The notes: generated by a model from the letters alone, not told the origin. Shown: positions 27,065 through 36,507, numbered from the stretch's first letter. The stretch: DNA of 64,000 nt from Acinetobacter sp. WCHA45 (GCF_002165255.2 NZ_CP028561.1:2108001-2172000), one strand, 5' to 3'. A program made the numbers and translations.

Positions 27065-29212
27065 ATGAGCGCTATTAAATACGAAAAAAACGCTGACAAT
27101 ATTGTAATTCTTACCCTTGATTCATCGGGTCAATCTGCAAATACCATGAATGCAGAGTTCCGTGATGCTTTAGATGAAGTCAGTCAAAAACTGAAAGCTG
27201 AAACTGATCTGAATGGTATTATTTTCCGTTCAGCTAAGAAAACCTTCTTTGCTGGTGGTGACTTAGATGAGCTGATTCAGGTACAACCTGAACATGCCAC
27301 TGAATTTTTCAAGATGATTGAAAAACTCAAAGGTGACTTACGTACAATCGAAACTTTAGGTGTGCCTGTTGTTGCCGCATTAAATGGTACGGCGCTTGGC
27401 GGTGGTTGGGAAATTGCTTTAGGTTGTCATTATCGTATTGCGATCAATGATCCAAAAACTAAATTTGGTTTACCTGAAGTGACTTTGGGATTACTGCCAG
27501 GCGGCGGTGGTATCGTGCGTATGGTGCGTCTGCTCGGCTTACAAAATGCATTTCCTTTTCTCATGGAAGGTAAGCAATTTGGTGTCGATAAAGCAAAATC
27601 TCTTGGTTTGGTACATGACACGGCTGAGAATGAACAAGAGCTGTTAGAAAAAGCCATTGCTTGGGTAAAAGCTAATCCACCTTCTACAAAAGCAGCACAG
27701 CAACCATTTGATGTGAAAGGCTACAAAATCCCGGGTGGCAGTCCAAGCACTCCTACGGTTGCGCAAGTGCTTGCAATTGCCCCTGCCATGCTACGTGACA
27801 AAACCAAAGGTTGCTACCCTGCTCCTGAAGCGATCATGGCGGCTGCAGTTGAAGGTGCGCAGGTCGATGTCGATACAGCACTACGTATTGAATCACGTTA
27901 CTTTACACAACTGACAGTAGGTCAGATTTCCAAGAACATGATCGGTACGTTTTGGCATGGTCTAAATGCAATTAAATCAGGTGCGAGTCGTCCTGCTGAA
28001 GTTGCTAAATGGCAAGCGAAGAAAGTCGGTGTTTTAGGTGCAGGTATGATGGGTGCAGGGATTGCCTACTCAACCGCAATCAAAGGCATTCCTGTCGTAC
28101 TCAAAGACGTATCTTTAGAAAATGCTGAGAAAGGAAAAGCTTACTCGCAAAAGCTACTTGATAAACGTGTTTCACAGGGTCGTATGACAACTGAAAAACG
28201 CGATCAAGTGTTAGCACTGATTACTGCAACCGCTGATGCAGCTGATTTACAAGGCTGTGATTTAATTATTGAAGCAGTATTTGAGAATCAAGAACTCAAA
28301 GCCAAGGTAACTCAAGAAGCTGAACAGTATTTAGCTGAAGGTGGCATTTTTGCATCGAATACGTCTACCTTACCAATCACGGGTTTAGCGACTGCAAGTA
28401 AAGATACCAAAAACTTTATTGGCTTACATTTCTTTAGCCCTGTAGACAAAATGCAGTTGGTTGAAATTATCAAGGGGAAGGAAACTTCGGCAGAAACATT
28501 GGCGAAGGCTTATGACTTTGTACAACAAATTGCTAAAACGCCAATTGTGGTGAATGACAGTCGTGGTTTCTTTACCAGTCGTGTCTTTGGTACGTTCATT
28601 CAAGAAGGTATGCGCCTACTTGCTGAGGGCGTGCATCCAGCGAAAATCGAAATGGCAGCGCTCAAAGCAGGTATGCCAGTCGGCCCACTTGCGATTCAGG
28701 ATGAAGTGTCTTTAACTCTGACTGAACATGTTGCGAGTGAAACCCGTAAAGCCCTACAGGCTGAGGGTAAGGAATTACCAAAAACTCCTGTAGATGAAGT
28801 GGTTCACACCATGATTCACGAGCTGAATCGTAAAGGTAAGGCAGCGGGTGCAGGCTTCTATGAATATCCTGAAAATGGCAAAAAACATTTGTGGGATGGG
28901 CTCAGCCGTTGGACAAAAGCCAATGATATTTCCGAACAAGATATGATTGATCGTTTCTTGTTTGTTCAGGCACTCGATACTTTACGCTGCTATGAGGAAG
29001 GCGTTCTGGAATCAGTCATTGATGCCAATGTCGGCTCGATTTTTGGAATCGGTTTCGCACCGTGGACAGGAGGAGCGATTCAATTCCTCAATCAAAACGG
29101 CGTTAAGCAATCTCTACAGCGCTCAGAAGAATTAGCTTCTAAATATGGCGAACGCTTTATAGCACCTCGATTACTTAGAAAACATGCTGAATCAGGTGAA
29201 GTATTTAAATAG
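27065..29212 (+). CDS. fadJ: Enoyl-CoA hydratase / 3-hydroxyacyl-CoA dehydrogenase
   Basis: A 715-residue bifunctional beta-oxidation subunit. The crotonase domain occupies about 1-190 (FFAGGDLDEL and NGTALGGGWEIALGCHYRIA form the oxyanion hole and carry the Glu). The NAD-binding Rossmann domain starts near 325 (VGVLGAGMMGAGIAYSTA), with the dehydrogenase His in IGLHFFSPVDKM. Two C-terminal HCDH domains follow (RGFFTSRVFGTF). It hydrates enoyl-CoA and oxidises the 3-hydroxyacyl-CoA. It probably forms a complex with the thiolase upstream. A small hairpin with T-run (about 27014-27039) lies between them and may reduce read-through. Confidence 0.92.
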   Translation: MSAIKYEKNADNIVILTLDSSGQSANTMNAEFRDALDEVSQKLKAETDLNGIIFRSAKKTFFAGGDLDELIQVQPEHATEFFKMIEKLKGDLRTIETLGVPVVAALNGTALGGGWEIALGCHYRIAINDPKTKFGLPEVTLGLLPGGGGIVRMVRLLGLQNAFPFLMEGKQFGVDKAKSLGLVHDTAENEQELLEKAIAWVKANPPSTKAAQQPFDVKGYKIPGGSPSTPTVAQVLAIAPAMLRDKTKGCYPAPEAIMAAAVEGAQVDVDTALRIESRYFTQLTVGQISKNMIGTFWHGLNAIKSGASRPAEVAKWQAKKVGVLGAGMMGAGIAYSTAIKGIPVVLKDVSLENAEKGKAYSQKLLDKRVSQGRMTTEKRDQVLALITATADAADLQGCDLIIEAVFENQELKAKVTQEAEQYLAEGGIFASNTSTLPITGLATASKDTKNFIGLHFFSPVDKMQLVEIIKGKETSAETLAKAYDFVQQIAKTPIVVNDSRGFFTSRVFGTFIQEGMRLLAEGVHPAKIEMAALKAGMPVGPLAIQDEVSLTLTEHVASETRKALQAEGKELPKTPVDEVVHTMIHELNRKGKAAGAGFYEYPENGKKHLWDGLSRWTKANDISEQDMIDRFLFVQALDTLRCYEEGVLESVIDANVGSIFGIGFAPWTGGAIQFLNQNGVKQSLQRSEELASKYGERFIAPRLLRKHAESGEVFK

Positions 29213-29244
29213 TATGACGCTTCTAAACTAAGCTGTTTGTATGT

Positions 29245-29276
29245 CCTCCCTCTTTGATCAAAGGGGGAGGAATATT
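29245..29276 (+). terminator. Terminator of the beta-oxidation gene pair
   Basis: Near-perfect palindrome CCTCCCTCTTTGA / TCAAAGGGGGAGG with one mismatch, followed by AT-rich sequence, 32 bases past the stop; it also fits the convergent gene at 29303. Confidence 0.6.
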
Positions 29277-29302
29277 TATTTTAGACCTTTAAAAAGTAAG
29301 GT

Positions 29303-29590
29303 TTAACCTAAGAACCAAACTCTTTGAGGCACAGGTCGTTCCACAACTTGCTCAGGTTGTTCTACCACAACTGGCACTTTCACGATATTAAAAGATCGTG
29401 TGAGATGATTCACATGGCTTTGCAACTCTGTATCATCTATTGTTTTAGCATAATCAATGAGATGCTGTGCATATTCTTGATTTTCCACCATATAAAGCAC
29501 ATCAACCACACGCCCCGTTACCCGTCTTAAACGTACATAAAACTGCGTAACAGCTGCAAAAATATCCGTATCCGTTGAATCCAAAATCAT
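29303..29590 (-). CDS. Uncharacterised small protein
   Basis: A 95-residue protein starting MILDSTDTDIFAAVTQFYVRLRRVTGRVVDVLYMVENQEYA; it is helical, soluble and has a Val/Pro-rich C-terminus (VPVVVEQPEQVVERPVPQRVWFLG). The start at 29590 was chosen because GGAG lies six bases before it; two codons further upstream (GTG at 29605, ATG at 29602) would overlap that site. I do not recognise a family. It is probably an Acinetobacter-specific conserved hypothetical. Confidence 0.65.
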   Translation of the reverse strand: MILDSTDTDIFAAVTQFYVRLRRVTGRVVDVLYMVENQEYAQHLIDYAKTIDDTELQSHVNHLTRSFNIVKVPVVVEQPEQVVERPVPQRVWFLG

Positions 29591-29856
29591 TCTTTTCTCC
29601 ATCACATTTTGTTTTTCATCAATATTATTATGATCTTCAAAATAGATAATTAGCCTTTAAAAAGGCTCAATTTCTTATCTACCTTGAAAGAATCTGTGTT
29701 CATTGTATTGAATACTATGACTATTTTAACAATCCGATCCTGTAATCCATATTGGACAAAAGTCGATTTTTGATTTGCTTATTAACATCTGCACACGGAG
29801 TGAATTATACTTTTATGCTATAAGGCTATTTATTTTCTCTCTTTAGGAAAAATCCT

Positions 29857-30078
29857 ATGTCTGAAAAACTCTGTCCAGAAACCTCACCTTGGGGTTGGAA
29901 AGCACTCATTATCACCTGTATTTTAAGTTTTCTTTTTATGGTGATTTTTTACTTGGCGATGAACAACGAACCAGACTATATGCCAATGAATCAGAAGAAA
30001 GCAGCAGCTCAATCTGAAATGTCAGAGTCATCGATGACAACCGAAACAATGCATGCGGAGCATGAACATCATCACTAA
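29857..30078 (+). CDS. Small membrane protein with His-rich tail, EPDYMP family
   Basis: A 73-residue protein: a short polar N-terminus, one membrane helix (ALIITCILSFLFMVIFYLAM, about 18-37), then NEPDYMP and a charged tail ending HAEHEHHH. It shares G-W-K, the FYLAM-x-x-EPDYMP block and a following Q-x-K-A with the small protein at 31265, so the two are paralogues flanking a patatin gene. The C-terminal histidines could bind metal ions. The function is unknown; the family was not recognised. Confidence 0.65.
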   Translation: MSEKLCPETSPWGWKALIITCILSFLFMVIFYLAMNNEPDYMPMNQKKAAAQSEMSESSMTTETMHAEHEHHH

Positions 30079-30144
30079 AATATTATTGTCGATCATGATG
30101 AATCCGTGTTAAACAGGGATTTATCATGTTATTCGAGATTTTCA

Positions 30145-30999
30145 ATGCTTCACCAAAATCGTCAGGCACTGGTTGTTGAAGGTGGTGGAATGCGTGGTGC
30201 ATTTACCAGCGGTGTCTTAGATGCATTTTTACAGCAACAATTTAATCCTTTTGACCTATGTGTTGGTGTTTCTTCTGGTTCAACCAATGTCGCAAATTAC
30301 TTGGCTGCTCAGCAAGGCCGTACTCTACAAATCTATTTAGATCATTCCCTTCGCTCTGAATTTATCCATTACGGTCGCTTCTTTAAAGGCGGTGATTTAT
30401 TGGATTTAAAATGGATGTGGAATGTAGTTGAAAAAGAATATCCTTTAAATCAGACACATCTATTTGAAAATCACCCTGAATTTTATATGGTGCTCACCCA
30501 TGCGATTTCAGGTGAAGCCACTTATATCAGAGCATCTAAAGACAATATTTTAGATGGATTAAGAGCATCTAGTTCTATCCCTGTCCTCACACGTCAAGCC
30601 GTTGACGTATTTGGTGAGCCATACTTTGATGGCGGCGTTGCGGATGCCCTCCCAATACATTGGGCTGCTCAGCAACATGATGTTTCTAAACTTATGGTAT
30701 TGCGAACACGACCAAAGAATTATTATAAAGCTAGCAGCAAAGGTGATCAGTTGCTTGCTAAATATGTGTTTAAACAAAAACGTGGTTTTGCACAAAGCTT
30801 GCTCAACAGAACTCAACGTTACAATGATTCGGTGCAATTTGTTCGCTCAGCGTCAAAACAACAAATTCTTGAAGTTTGCCCCCCTGATCTAAAAAACATG
30901 GCAGGTCGACTTTCTAAAAATAAAGCAAAAATCCGCTATAGCTACGATGTCGGGATCGAAACAGGCTTAAAAGCGATTGAGGATTGGAAGCGCCTCTGA
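30145..30999 (+). CDS. Patatin-like phospholipase, YjjU-like
   Basis: A 284-residue (ATG at 30145) patatin-domain protein. It has the oxyanion motif GGGMRGAF, the nucleophile elbow GVSSG with catalytic Ser, and the partner Asp in FDGGVADALP. LVVEGGGMRGAFTSGVLDAFL and FNPFDLCVGVSSGS resemble E. coli YjjU. It probably acts as a lipid acyl hydrolase in the cytoplasm or at the membrane. A GTG at 30106 would add 13 residues without family similarity. It lies between two paralogous single-helix membrane proteins. Confidence 0.88.
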   Translation: MLHQNRQALVVEGGGMRGAFTSGVLDAFLQQQFNPFDLCVGVSSGSTNVANYLAAQQGRTLQIYLDHSLRSEFIHYGRFFKGGDLLDLKWMWNVVEKEYPLNQTHLFENHPEFYMVLTHAISGEATYIRASKDNILDGLRASSSIPVLTRQAVDVFGEPYFDGGVADALPIHWAAQQHDVSKLMVLRTRPKNYYKASSKGDQLLAKYVFKQKRGFAQSLLNRTQRYNDSVQFVRSASKQQILEVCPPDLKNMAGRLSKNKAKIRYSYDVGIETGLKAIEDWKRL

Positions 31000-31029
31000 G
31001 TCTGCACGGTCAAATCTTGAATGAATCAT

Positions 31030-31078
31030 GATTGAATAATTTGGTTATTTCTATCCCCAATTATTCAATCATTTATGT
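31030..31078 (+). terminator. Terminator of the patatin gene
   Basis: Perfect 12-base stem GATTGAATAATT / AATTATTCAATC with a 17-base loop, followed by a T-rich tract, 31 bases after the stop. Confidence 0.65.
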
Positions 31079-31264
31079 TTTTTTCTATTTTTAATATCTA
31101 CAATGCGATTTTTTAACTGACTTTTGCAGACTCTTACGCATTGAATCCAATACAAAATATAAATAAATCCCCCAAAGTAATTTTAAAACCATATAATATT
31201 TAAGGTTTTATTAGTTTTATTGATTAATGCTGCAACCTTAAAATTTTAATTTTTGGAATTTATT

Positions 31265-31504
31265 ATGAGCAATCAACCATCATCACAAAAAAACTCAAAT
31301 GAAGAAACGGTATTAGGATGGAAGTTTGTCATTATTGTGGGCGTATTAAGTACCATATTTCTCAGCTTTTTTTATTTAGCAATGTCTCAAGAACCTGATT
31401 ACATGCCTAGTGCACAACGTAAAGCCCAACAAGAGAAAGAGCTTGCTCAACATGAACATGCTTCTGCTGCATCAGAAGTTATTGAGCATAACCAACAAAA
31501 GTAG
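31265..31504 (+). CDS. Small membrane protein, EPDYMP family (second copy)
   Basis: A 79-residue protein from the ATG at 31265. A polar N-terminus is followed by GWKFVIIVGVLSTIFLSFFY as the single membrane helix, LAMSQEPDYMP, and a long charged tail with scattered His (HEHASAASEVIEHNQQK). It is clearly related to the protein at 29857 over the helix and EPDYMP block but not in the tails, pointing to an old duplication with diverged C-termini. The function is unknown. Confidence 0.65.
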   Translation: MSNQPSSQKNSNEETVLGWKFVIIVGVLSTIFLSFFYLAMSQEPDYMPSAQRKAQQEKELAQHEHASAASEVIEHNQQK

Positions 31505-31573
31505 CATCAAAATATGAGCTTATATCATCTTGATCACGATCCGTTGAGTAAGCCCTCTCAACACGATTTTCAT

Positions 31574-32023
31574 TTATAAAGTATTTAGATTCATCGTCAT
31601 TTCAATGTGCGAAATTCCGCACTCATCATATGAATTACCTTGTACAGTAAAGCCTAGCTTTTCATAGAATGAGATCGCATGGACTTGAGAGGATAATGTC
31701 AATACTGATAGACCTTGCTTTTGAGCATAACTAATAATTTCTAGCATAATCATTTGTCCAAGACCTTGCCCCCGATAGGCTTTAACAACAGCCACTCGCC
31801 CTACACTGTGGTTCTGCAACAAACGCGCTGTGGCAATCGGCTGATCTTGATCATAGATTACAAAATGCTGAGAAATCACATCTTGATCATCCCACTCATC
31901 TGCTTCGGTGATGCCTTGTTCACAAATAAAAACCTGCGTTCGGATCAATTTAGCATCTTGCTGTAATTGATCCCAACATCCGTGTTTGACCGGATACATA
32001 CAATCCCCAGACTCGATTAACAT
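31574..32023 (-). CDS. GNAT-family N-acetyltransferase, ElaA/YjcF-like
   Basis: A 149-residue GNAT protein: LRTQVFICEQGI at the N-terminus is the ElaA/YjcF-type pattern, and VGRVAVVKAYRGQGLGQMIM holds the R/Q-x-x-G-x-G/A acetyl-CoA pyrophosphate loop; SFYEKLGFTVQG closes the fold. The acceptor is unknown. Its ATG overlaps the stop of the methyltransferase gene (ATGTTAA), so the two are cotranslated; an internal ATG at 31999 is an alternative start. Confidence 0.85.
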   Translation of the reverse strand: MLIESGDCMYPVKHGCWDQLQQDAKLIRTQVFICEQGITEADEWDDQDVISQHFVIYDQDQPIATARLLQNHSVGRVAVVKAYRGQGLGQMIMLEIISYAQKQGLSVLTLSSQVHAISFYEKLGFTVQGNSYDECGISHIEMTMNLNTL

Positions 32024-33234
32024 TTGCAGCCAATATTTTCGACTGGCATCTGATCCTGCAATAATAACTCCAAGCTTTGTTTTTCAATGCCATACATGGC
32101 TTTTAAGGCTTGGATTTGTTGCATAATTTTTGGATCAGGCTGTTGAAGTGCTTTACGTTTCGTCGCCAAAATCATTTTATTTTTACTGGTATGTTCTAAG
32201 GCAACAAACTCAAATACTTTGGTTTCATAACCATATGCTTTCAGTAATAAGGCACGTAGGGTATCCGTCAACATTTCAGCCTGTTGCCCCGCATGAATAC
32301 CGAATTGCAGCATTGGCTGTAATACTTCTGGACTATGTAATTGTGGGCGAAGTTCTTTATGACAACATGGCGCACACATAATCATTGAAGCATTCAGACG
32401 AATACCTGTATGAATCGCAAAATCGGTGGCAATATCACAGGCATGTAAAGCAATCATCACATCTAGTTTTTCAGGTTGATAACTACGTACATCACCTTCA
32501 AAGAAATCAAGATGATTGAAACCTACCTGATCAGCTACATTCTGACAAAACTCGACTAAGTTGGAACGCAATTCCACTCCTGTGATCAATGGTGTTTTTT
32601 GTTGCGACTGTAAATAATCATACAATGCAAAAGTTAAATAACCTTTACCTGAACCAAAATCAACGATATTTAATTGCTGTTGCGAAGCGTCAATCTGTTC
32701 ATAGGCTTTTGAAAAGATTTCAATAAATTTATTAATCTGCTTCCACTTTCGCGCCATACTTGGAACAATCTGGCTTTTTTCATCTGTAATGCCTAAATGT
32801 TTTAAAAAAGGACTTTGCTGCTGTACATAACGTTGCTTTTCACGATTGTGCTGTTGTTGTTCAACTTTAAGTACTGATGTTTGCTTTTTTTGATAATTTA
32901 ACATCGCTTTCTTTTTATTTTTCTTTAATTGGATATCTTGATTCAAAGTGAATAAATTAGCTTGTTTAGATAGATTTAGTAACTCAGCAATCTTTTTTAC
33001 ACCATCAGTTAGAGTGTAATTTTTAGTCACATCCTGAGTGGTGTGATGATATAAACAAGACAGTGTTGCCTGTCCTTGTAATTCAATCATACGAAAAGTT
33101 ATTTTCTCTAATTCTGTCAATTCACCTTTGTATTGACTAAGTATCAGCCGATCAAAGCTTTTATTTTCAATAGATTGCTGGATATCCAAGAAAAACTGCT
33201 GTTCTTGTTCAAAAGAAAATTTCGGCGCAAACAT
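32017..33234 (-). CDS. METTL25/RRNAD1-like SAM methyltransferase
   Basis: A 405-residue protein. A long N-terminal part, rich in Lys and Gln (KKNKKKAMLNYQKKQ), precedes a Rossmann methyltransferase domain with motif I VDFGSGKGYLTFALYDYL (about 190-207), GVELRSNLVEFC, and ALHACDIATDFAI with a CAPCCHKEL segment. The ALHACD and CAPCCH signatures belong to the Methyltransf_32 group that includes eukaryotic METTL25. An RNA target is possible but unproved. It is first in a two-gene unit with the GNAT gene. Confidence 0.82.
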   Translation of the reverse strand: MFAPKFSFEQEQQFFLDIQQSIENKSFDRLILSQYKGELTELEKITFRMIELQGQATLSCLYHHTTQDVTKNYTLTDGVKKIAELLNLSKQANLFTLNQDIQLKKNKKKAMLNYQKKQTSVLKVEQQQHNREKQRYVQQQSPFLKHLGITDEKSQIVPSMARKWKQINKFIEIFSKAYEQIDASQQQLNIVDFGSGKGYLTFALYDYLQSQQKTPLITGVELRSNLVEFCQNVADQVGFNHLDFFEGDVRSYQPEKLDVMIALHACDIATDFAIHTGIRLNASMIMCAPCCHKELRPQLHSPEVLQPMLQFGIHAGQQAEMLTDTLRALLLKAYGYETKVFEFVALEHTSKNKMILATKRKALQQPDPKIMQQIQALKAMYGIEKQSLELLLQDQMPVENIGCKC

Positions 33235-33317
33235 GATGAAAACCTGACAAATAGAAACTAAATTTTAAAGCGTCTTACTTTAAAAGGGAAATTGCATTAC
33301 GATACAGTTGTATTTTT

Positions 33318-33977
33318 ATGCAAACAATAAATCTGATGACCGTAAATACCTTGTTGAGCTATGACCCGAAAGAAGAACGAATTAATGCTTATAGTCATGG
33401 TATTGGAGCTGTATTAGCACTGATTGCTTCTATCTTACTCATTATTAAAGGTCAACACCTGCCTTTAGGACAATGGTGCAGTTTATGGGTATATGGTTTT
33501 AGCTTAGTCTTATTACTGAGTAGCTCAATGATTTATCATTTTGCTCAAGATGAACGTAAACGCTATTGGTATAAAAAACTGGACCATACTGCGATTTATT
33601 ATCTCATCGCAGGTACATATACCCCCTTTCTGAGTATCGCGATTCCGACAGCTAAAGCCCACTATTTACTGATTGCTTTATGGGTAATTGCACTGATTGG
33701 CACGCTATTTAAGTTAGTTTTTATTCATCGCTTTCAAAGAGTTTCATTAGCCGCTTATCTTGTGATGGGATGGTTGGCAGTTTTGGTCATGGATGATATG
33801 CAACGCTACCTTTCAAAAGAAGCAATTCAACTGTTAATTGCAGGTGGACTTGCCTATACCGTTGGCACATTGTTTTATGCGTTAAAAAAGGTAAGATATA
33901 CCCACGCAATTTGGCATGTTTTTGTGCTATTAGGGGCAGGTTTACACTTTTTGGCGATCTATTGTTATGTATTATAA
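33318..33977 (+). CDS. trhA: Hemolysin III / PAQR-family membrane protein
   Basis: A 219-residue seven-helix protein. The PAQR signatures are present: ERINAYSHGIGA at the start, SSMIYHF with Ser/His, KLDHTAIYYLIAGTYTPF with the conserved Asp-His, and the C-terminal HAIWHVFVLLGAGLHFLA with two His. These residues form a zinc site. The bacterial members (TrhA, YqfA) take part in membrane lipid energy homeostasis; a haemolytic role is doubtful. The start at 33318 has a poor ribosome site, and an ATG at 33336 is an alternative. Confidence 0.9.
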   Translation: MQTINLMTVNTLLSYDPKEERINAYSHGIGAVLALIASILLIIKGQHLPLGQWCSLWVYGFSLVLLLSSSMIYHFAQDERKRYWYKKLDHTAIYYLIAGTYTPFLSIAIPTAKAHYLLIALWVIALIGTLFKLVFIHRFQRVSLAAYLVMGWLAVLVMDDMQRYLSKEAIQLLIAGGLAYTVGTLFYALKKVRYTHAIWHVFVLLGAGLHFLAIYCYVL

Positions 33978-34080
33978 AGCTCTACATTACATCCAGTTTG
34001 TTAAGTAAACCCCGCATTCAAAAGGGCTTTTCAAGGTCATGATCGCTCTGCATCTTGAATAAATAAAATTAAGGTTATGT

Positions 34081-35391
34081 ATGTCGTCAAGTACTACGAC
34101 TGTCACCACTGAAGTGGCCAGTAATTCAAAGGTACGGGTATTATTTGCCAGTCTGGTGGGTACTACGATTGAGTTTTTCGACTTTTATATCTACGCCACA
34201 GCGGCAGTGCTGATTTTCCCCCATTTATTTTTTCCTGAAAGCAGTGATGGTGCCGCAGTACTTAAATCACTCGCAACCTTTGCAATTGCTTTTATCGCTC
34301 GACCAATTGGTGCTGCCATTTTTGGACATTTAGGGGATAGAATTGGGCGTAAAGCAACGCTCGTTGCGGCATTGCTTACTATGGGAATCTCAACCGTTTG
34401 TATTGGTCTTTTGCCGACCTATGCACAAATCGGTCTTGCAGCTCCTTTACTTCTTGCCTTATGCCGTTTAGGACAAGGCTTGGGCTTAGGCGGTGAATGG
34501 AGTGGCGCGGTTTTACTTGCCACTGAAAATGCCCCAGAGGGTAAACGTGCATGGTATGGTATGTTTCCTCAACTCGGTGCGCCAATTGGCTTTATCCTTG
34601 CCACAGGCTCATTTCTATTATTGAATGCCTTTATGTCCGAGCAAGATTTTATGACTTGGGGATGGCGTATTCCATTTATTTCCAGTGCTGTATTGGTTCT
34701 TGTTGGTCTCTACATTCGTTTGAAACTGCATGAAACACCAGCCTTTCAAAAGGTGCTAAATAAGCAAAAAGAAGTCAATGTGCCATTTAAAGAAGTCATG
34801 ACCAAGCATCTACCGATGTTAATTCTCGGTACGATTGCGGCAATCTGTACTTTTGTGGTGTTTTATCTCACGACAGTATTTGCTCTAACATGGGGAACAA
34901 CTCAATTAGGCTATACACGAGGTGAGTTTTTACAACTTCAACTAGCCGCAACTTTGTGTTTTGCTGCATTTATTCCAGTTTCAGCCATTTTAGCTGAAAA
35001 ATTTGGACGCAAAACCACATCAATCGCTGTCTGTGTATTATCAGCACTATTTGGCTTATGCTTCGCTCCATTGCTTGGTTCTGGTAGCCCAATATTGGTG
35101 TTTTTATTCTTGTGTATTGGACTTTCAATCATGGGGTTGACCTATGGACCCATTGGAACTGTGCTTTCAGAGATTTTTCCAACATCAGTACGTTATACAG
35201 GTTCAGCATTAACCTTTAATTTAGCTGGAATTTTTGGTGCTTCATTTGCACCTTATATTGCGACTCAACTTGCAGAAAGTTATGGTTTAGGGGCTGTCGG
35301 TTTATATCTAAGCTTAGCTTCTGTATTATCTTTAATTGCATTTTTACTGATTCGTGAAACCAAAAATGATGATGTAAATAACCAAATTTAA
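34081..35391 (+). CDS. MFS transporter of the metabolite:H+ symporter (ShiA/ProP-like) group
   Basis: A 436-residue, 12-helix transporter. The MHS-family signatures are FFDFYIYATAAVLIFPHLFFP in TM1, the loop 2-3 motif GHLGDRIGRKATL and LGQGLGLGGEWSGAVLLATE. This group moves carboxylates, shikimate, proline/betaine or aromatic acids together with protons. The substrate cannot be assigned from sequence, and no catabolic gene is adjacent. AAGG precedes the ATG. Confidence 0.87.
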   Translation: MSSSTTTVTTEVASNSKVRVLFASLVGTTIEFFDFYIYATAAVLIFPHLFFPESSDGAAVLKSLATFAIAFIARPIGAAIFGHLGDRIGRKATLVAALLTMGISTVCIGLLPTYAQIGLAAPLLLALCRLGQGLGLGGEWSGAVLLATENAPEGKRAWYGMFPQLGAPIGFILATGSFLLLNAFMSEQDFMTWGWRIPFISSAVLVLVGLYIRLKLHETPAFQKVLNKQKEVNVPFKEVMTKHLPMLILGTIAAICTFVVFYLTTVFALTWGTTQLGYTRGEFLQLQLAATLCFAAFIPVSAILAEKFGRKTTSIAVCVLSALFGLCFAPLLGSGSPILVFLFLCIGLSIMGLTYGPIGTVLSEIFPTSVRYTGSALTFNLAGIFGASFAPYIATQLAESYGLGAVGLYLSLASVLSLIAFLLIRETKNDDVNNQI

Positions 35392-35547
35392 TCACACCTC
35401 TTATTCTCGGATGATTTATTTAATTAATCATCCGATAACCATTTATCGGGCAATTTCAAGCCTTTTACACTTGGTCTAACAACAACATTCTGCAAAATAT
35501 TTTTTGTGCTAGAATACTCCCCTCCTATTTTTTAGACGACTGTATAT

Positions 35548-36453
35548 ATGTACGCAGTGATTATCGTTGCCGTATTTTTAGTCAGCTTCCTATACACTTA
35601 TTATCGTGGCAAGGAACGATTAAAAGCATCTCGACAATTATTCGACCATTCTACATTCCTAGCCCCAGTTAACATGTTTATGACTGGTTTCTCTAAACTG
35701 CCAAACCAACCGTTCTTTGATGTGGCGCAGTTCCCAGAACTAAAACCATTACAAGATAACTGGCAAGTGATTCGAGAAGAAGCGATCCAACTTCAAAATC
35801 AAATTAAAGCTTCAGAAAAAAATAATGATGCTGGTTTTAATACTTTTTTTAAACGCGGTTGGAAACGCTTTTATCTGAAATGGTATCAAGATAGCCATCC
35901 ATCAGCACAACAACTCTGCCCTAAAACAGTCGCTCTGTTGGAAAGTATTCCTTCAGTAAAAGCAGCCATGTTTACTGAATTACCATCTGGTAGTTATCTT
36001 GGTAAACATCGTGATCCTTATGCCGGCTCTGTTCGCTACCACTTAGGTTTAGTCACACCGAATAGCGATGACTGTTTCATTGAAGTCGATCAGGAGCGTT
36101 ATTCTTGGAGAGATGGTGAAGCTACTGTTTTTGATGAAACTTATGTACATTGGGCACATAATCAAACAGATGAAACACGTATTATTTTATTCTGCGATAT
36201 TGAACGTCCAATGAAATGGGGTTGGGCACAGAAAGTAAATCATTGGTTCGGACGAAACGTGATGTCTGCTGCAAGTTCACCCAATGATGATCAAGATAAA
36301 ACTGGTTTTATCAATCGAATTTTCAAGTATGGTTATGCTGTACATCACTATGGTCGTGGTTTAAAACAACGTAATCGTAAAGTTTACTATCTTGCAAAAT
36401 GGCTGATGTTTGCAATCATTATTGGTCTAATACTTTTACCTAGCTTTTTATAA
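35548..36453 (+). CDS. lpxO: LpxO-like aspartyl/asparaginyl beta-hydroxylase family dioxygenase
   Basis: A 301-residue protein with an N-terminal membrane anchor (MYAVIIVAVFLVSFLYTYY), a 2-oxoglutarate/Fe(II) dioxygenase core with the metal ligands HRD (GKHRDPYAGSVRYHLGL) and a distal His (ETYVHWAHN), and a C-terminal hydrophobic helix (WLMFAIIIGLILLP). It matches LpxO, which 2-hydroxylates a secondary acyl chain of lipid A on the cytoplasmic face. In Acinetobacter such modification affects polymyxin and host-defence tolerance. It is monocistronic with a strong terminator. Confidence 0.87.
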   Translation: MYAVIIVAVFLVSFLYTYYRGKERLKASRQLFDHSTFLAPVNMFMTGFSKLPNQPFFDVAQFPELKPLQDNWQVIREEAIQLQNQIKASEKNNDAGFNTFFKRGWKRFYLKWYQDSHPSAQQLCPKTVALLESIPSVKAAMFTELPSGSYLGKHRDPYAGSVRYHLGLVTPNSDDCFIEVDQERYSWRDGEATVFDETYVHWAHNQTDETRIILFCDIERPMKWGWAQKVNHWFGRNVMSAASSPNDDQDKTGFINRIFKYGYAVHHYGRGLKQRNRKVYYLAKWLMFAIIIGLILLPSFL

Positions 36454-36464
36454 AAGCTGATTAT

Positions 36465-36493
36465 AAAAAAGAGATGCTGAGCATCTCTTTTTT
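36465..36493. terminator. Bidirectional terminator after lpxO
   Basis: AAAAAAGAGATGC / GCATCTCTTTTTT with a three-base loop, A and T tracts on both sides, between the convergent lpxO and the gene at 36508. Confidence 0.92.
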
Positions 36494-36507
36494 ATTGCCA
36501 AACAATA

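Noticed and set aside
34379..34733. Short frames inside the MFS gene on both strands
   Set aside because: Shadows of the transporter; no independent start or family sequence.
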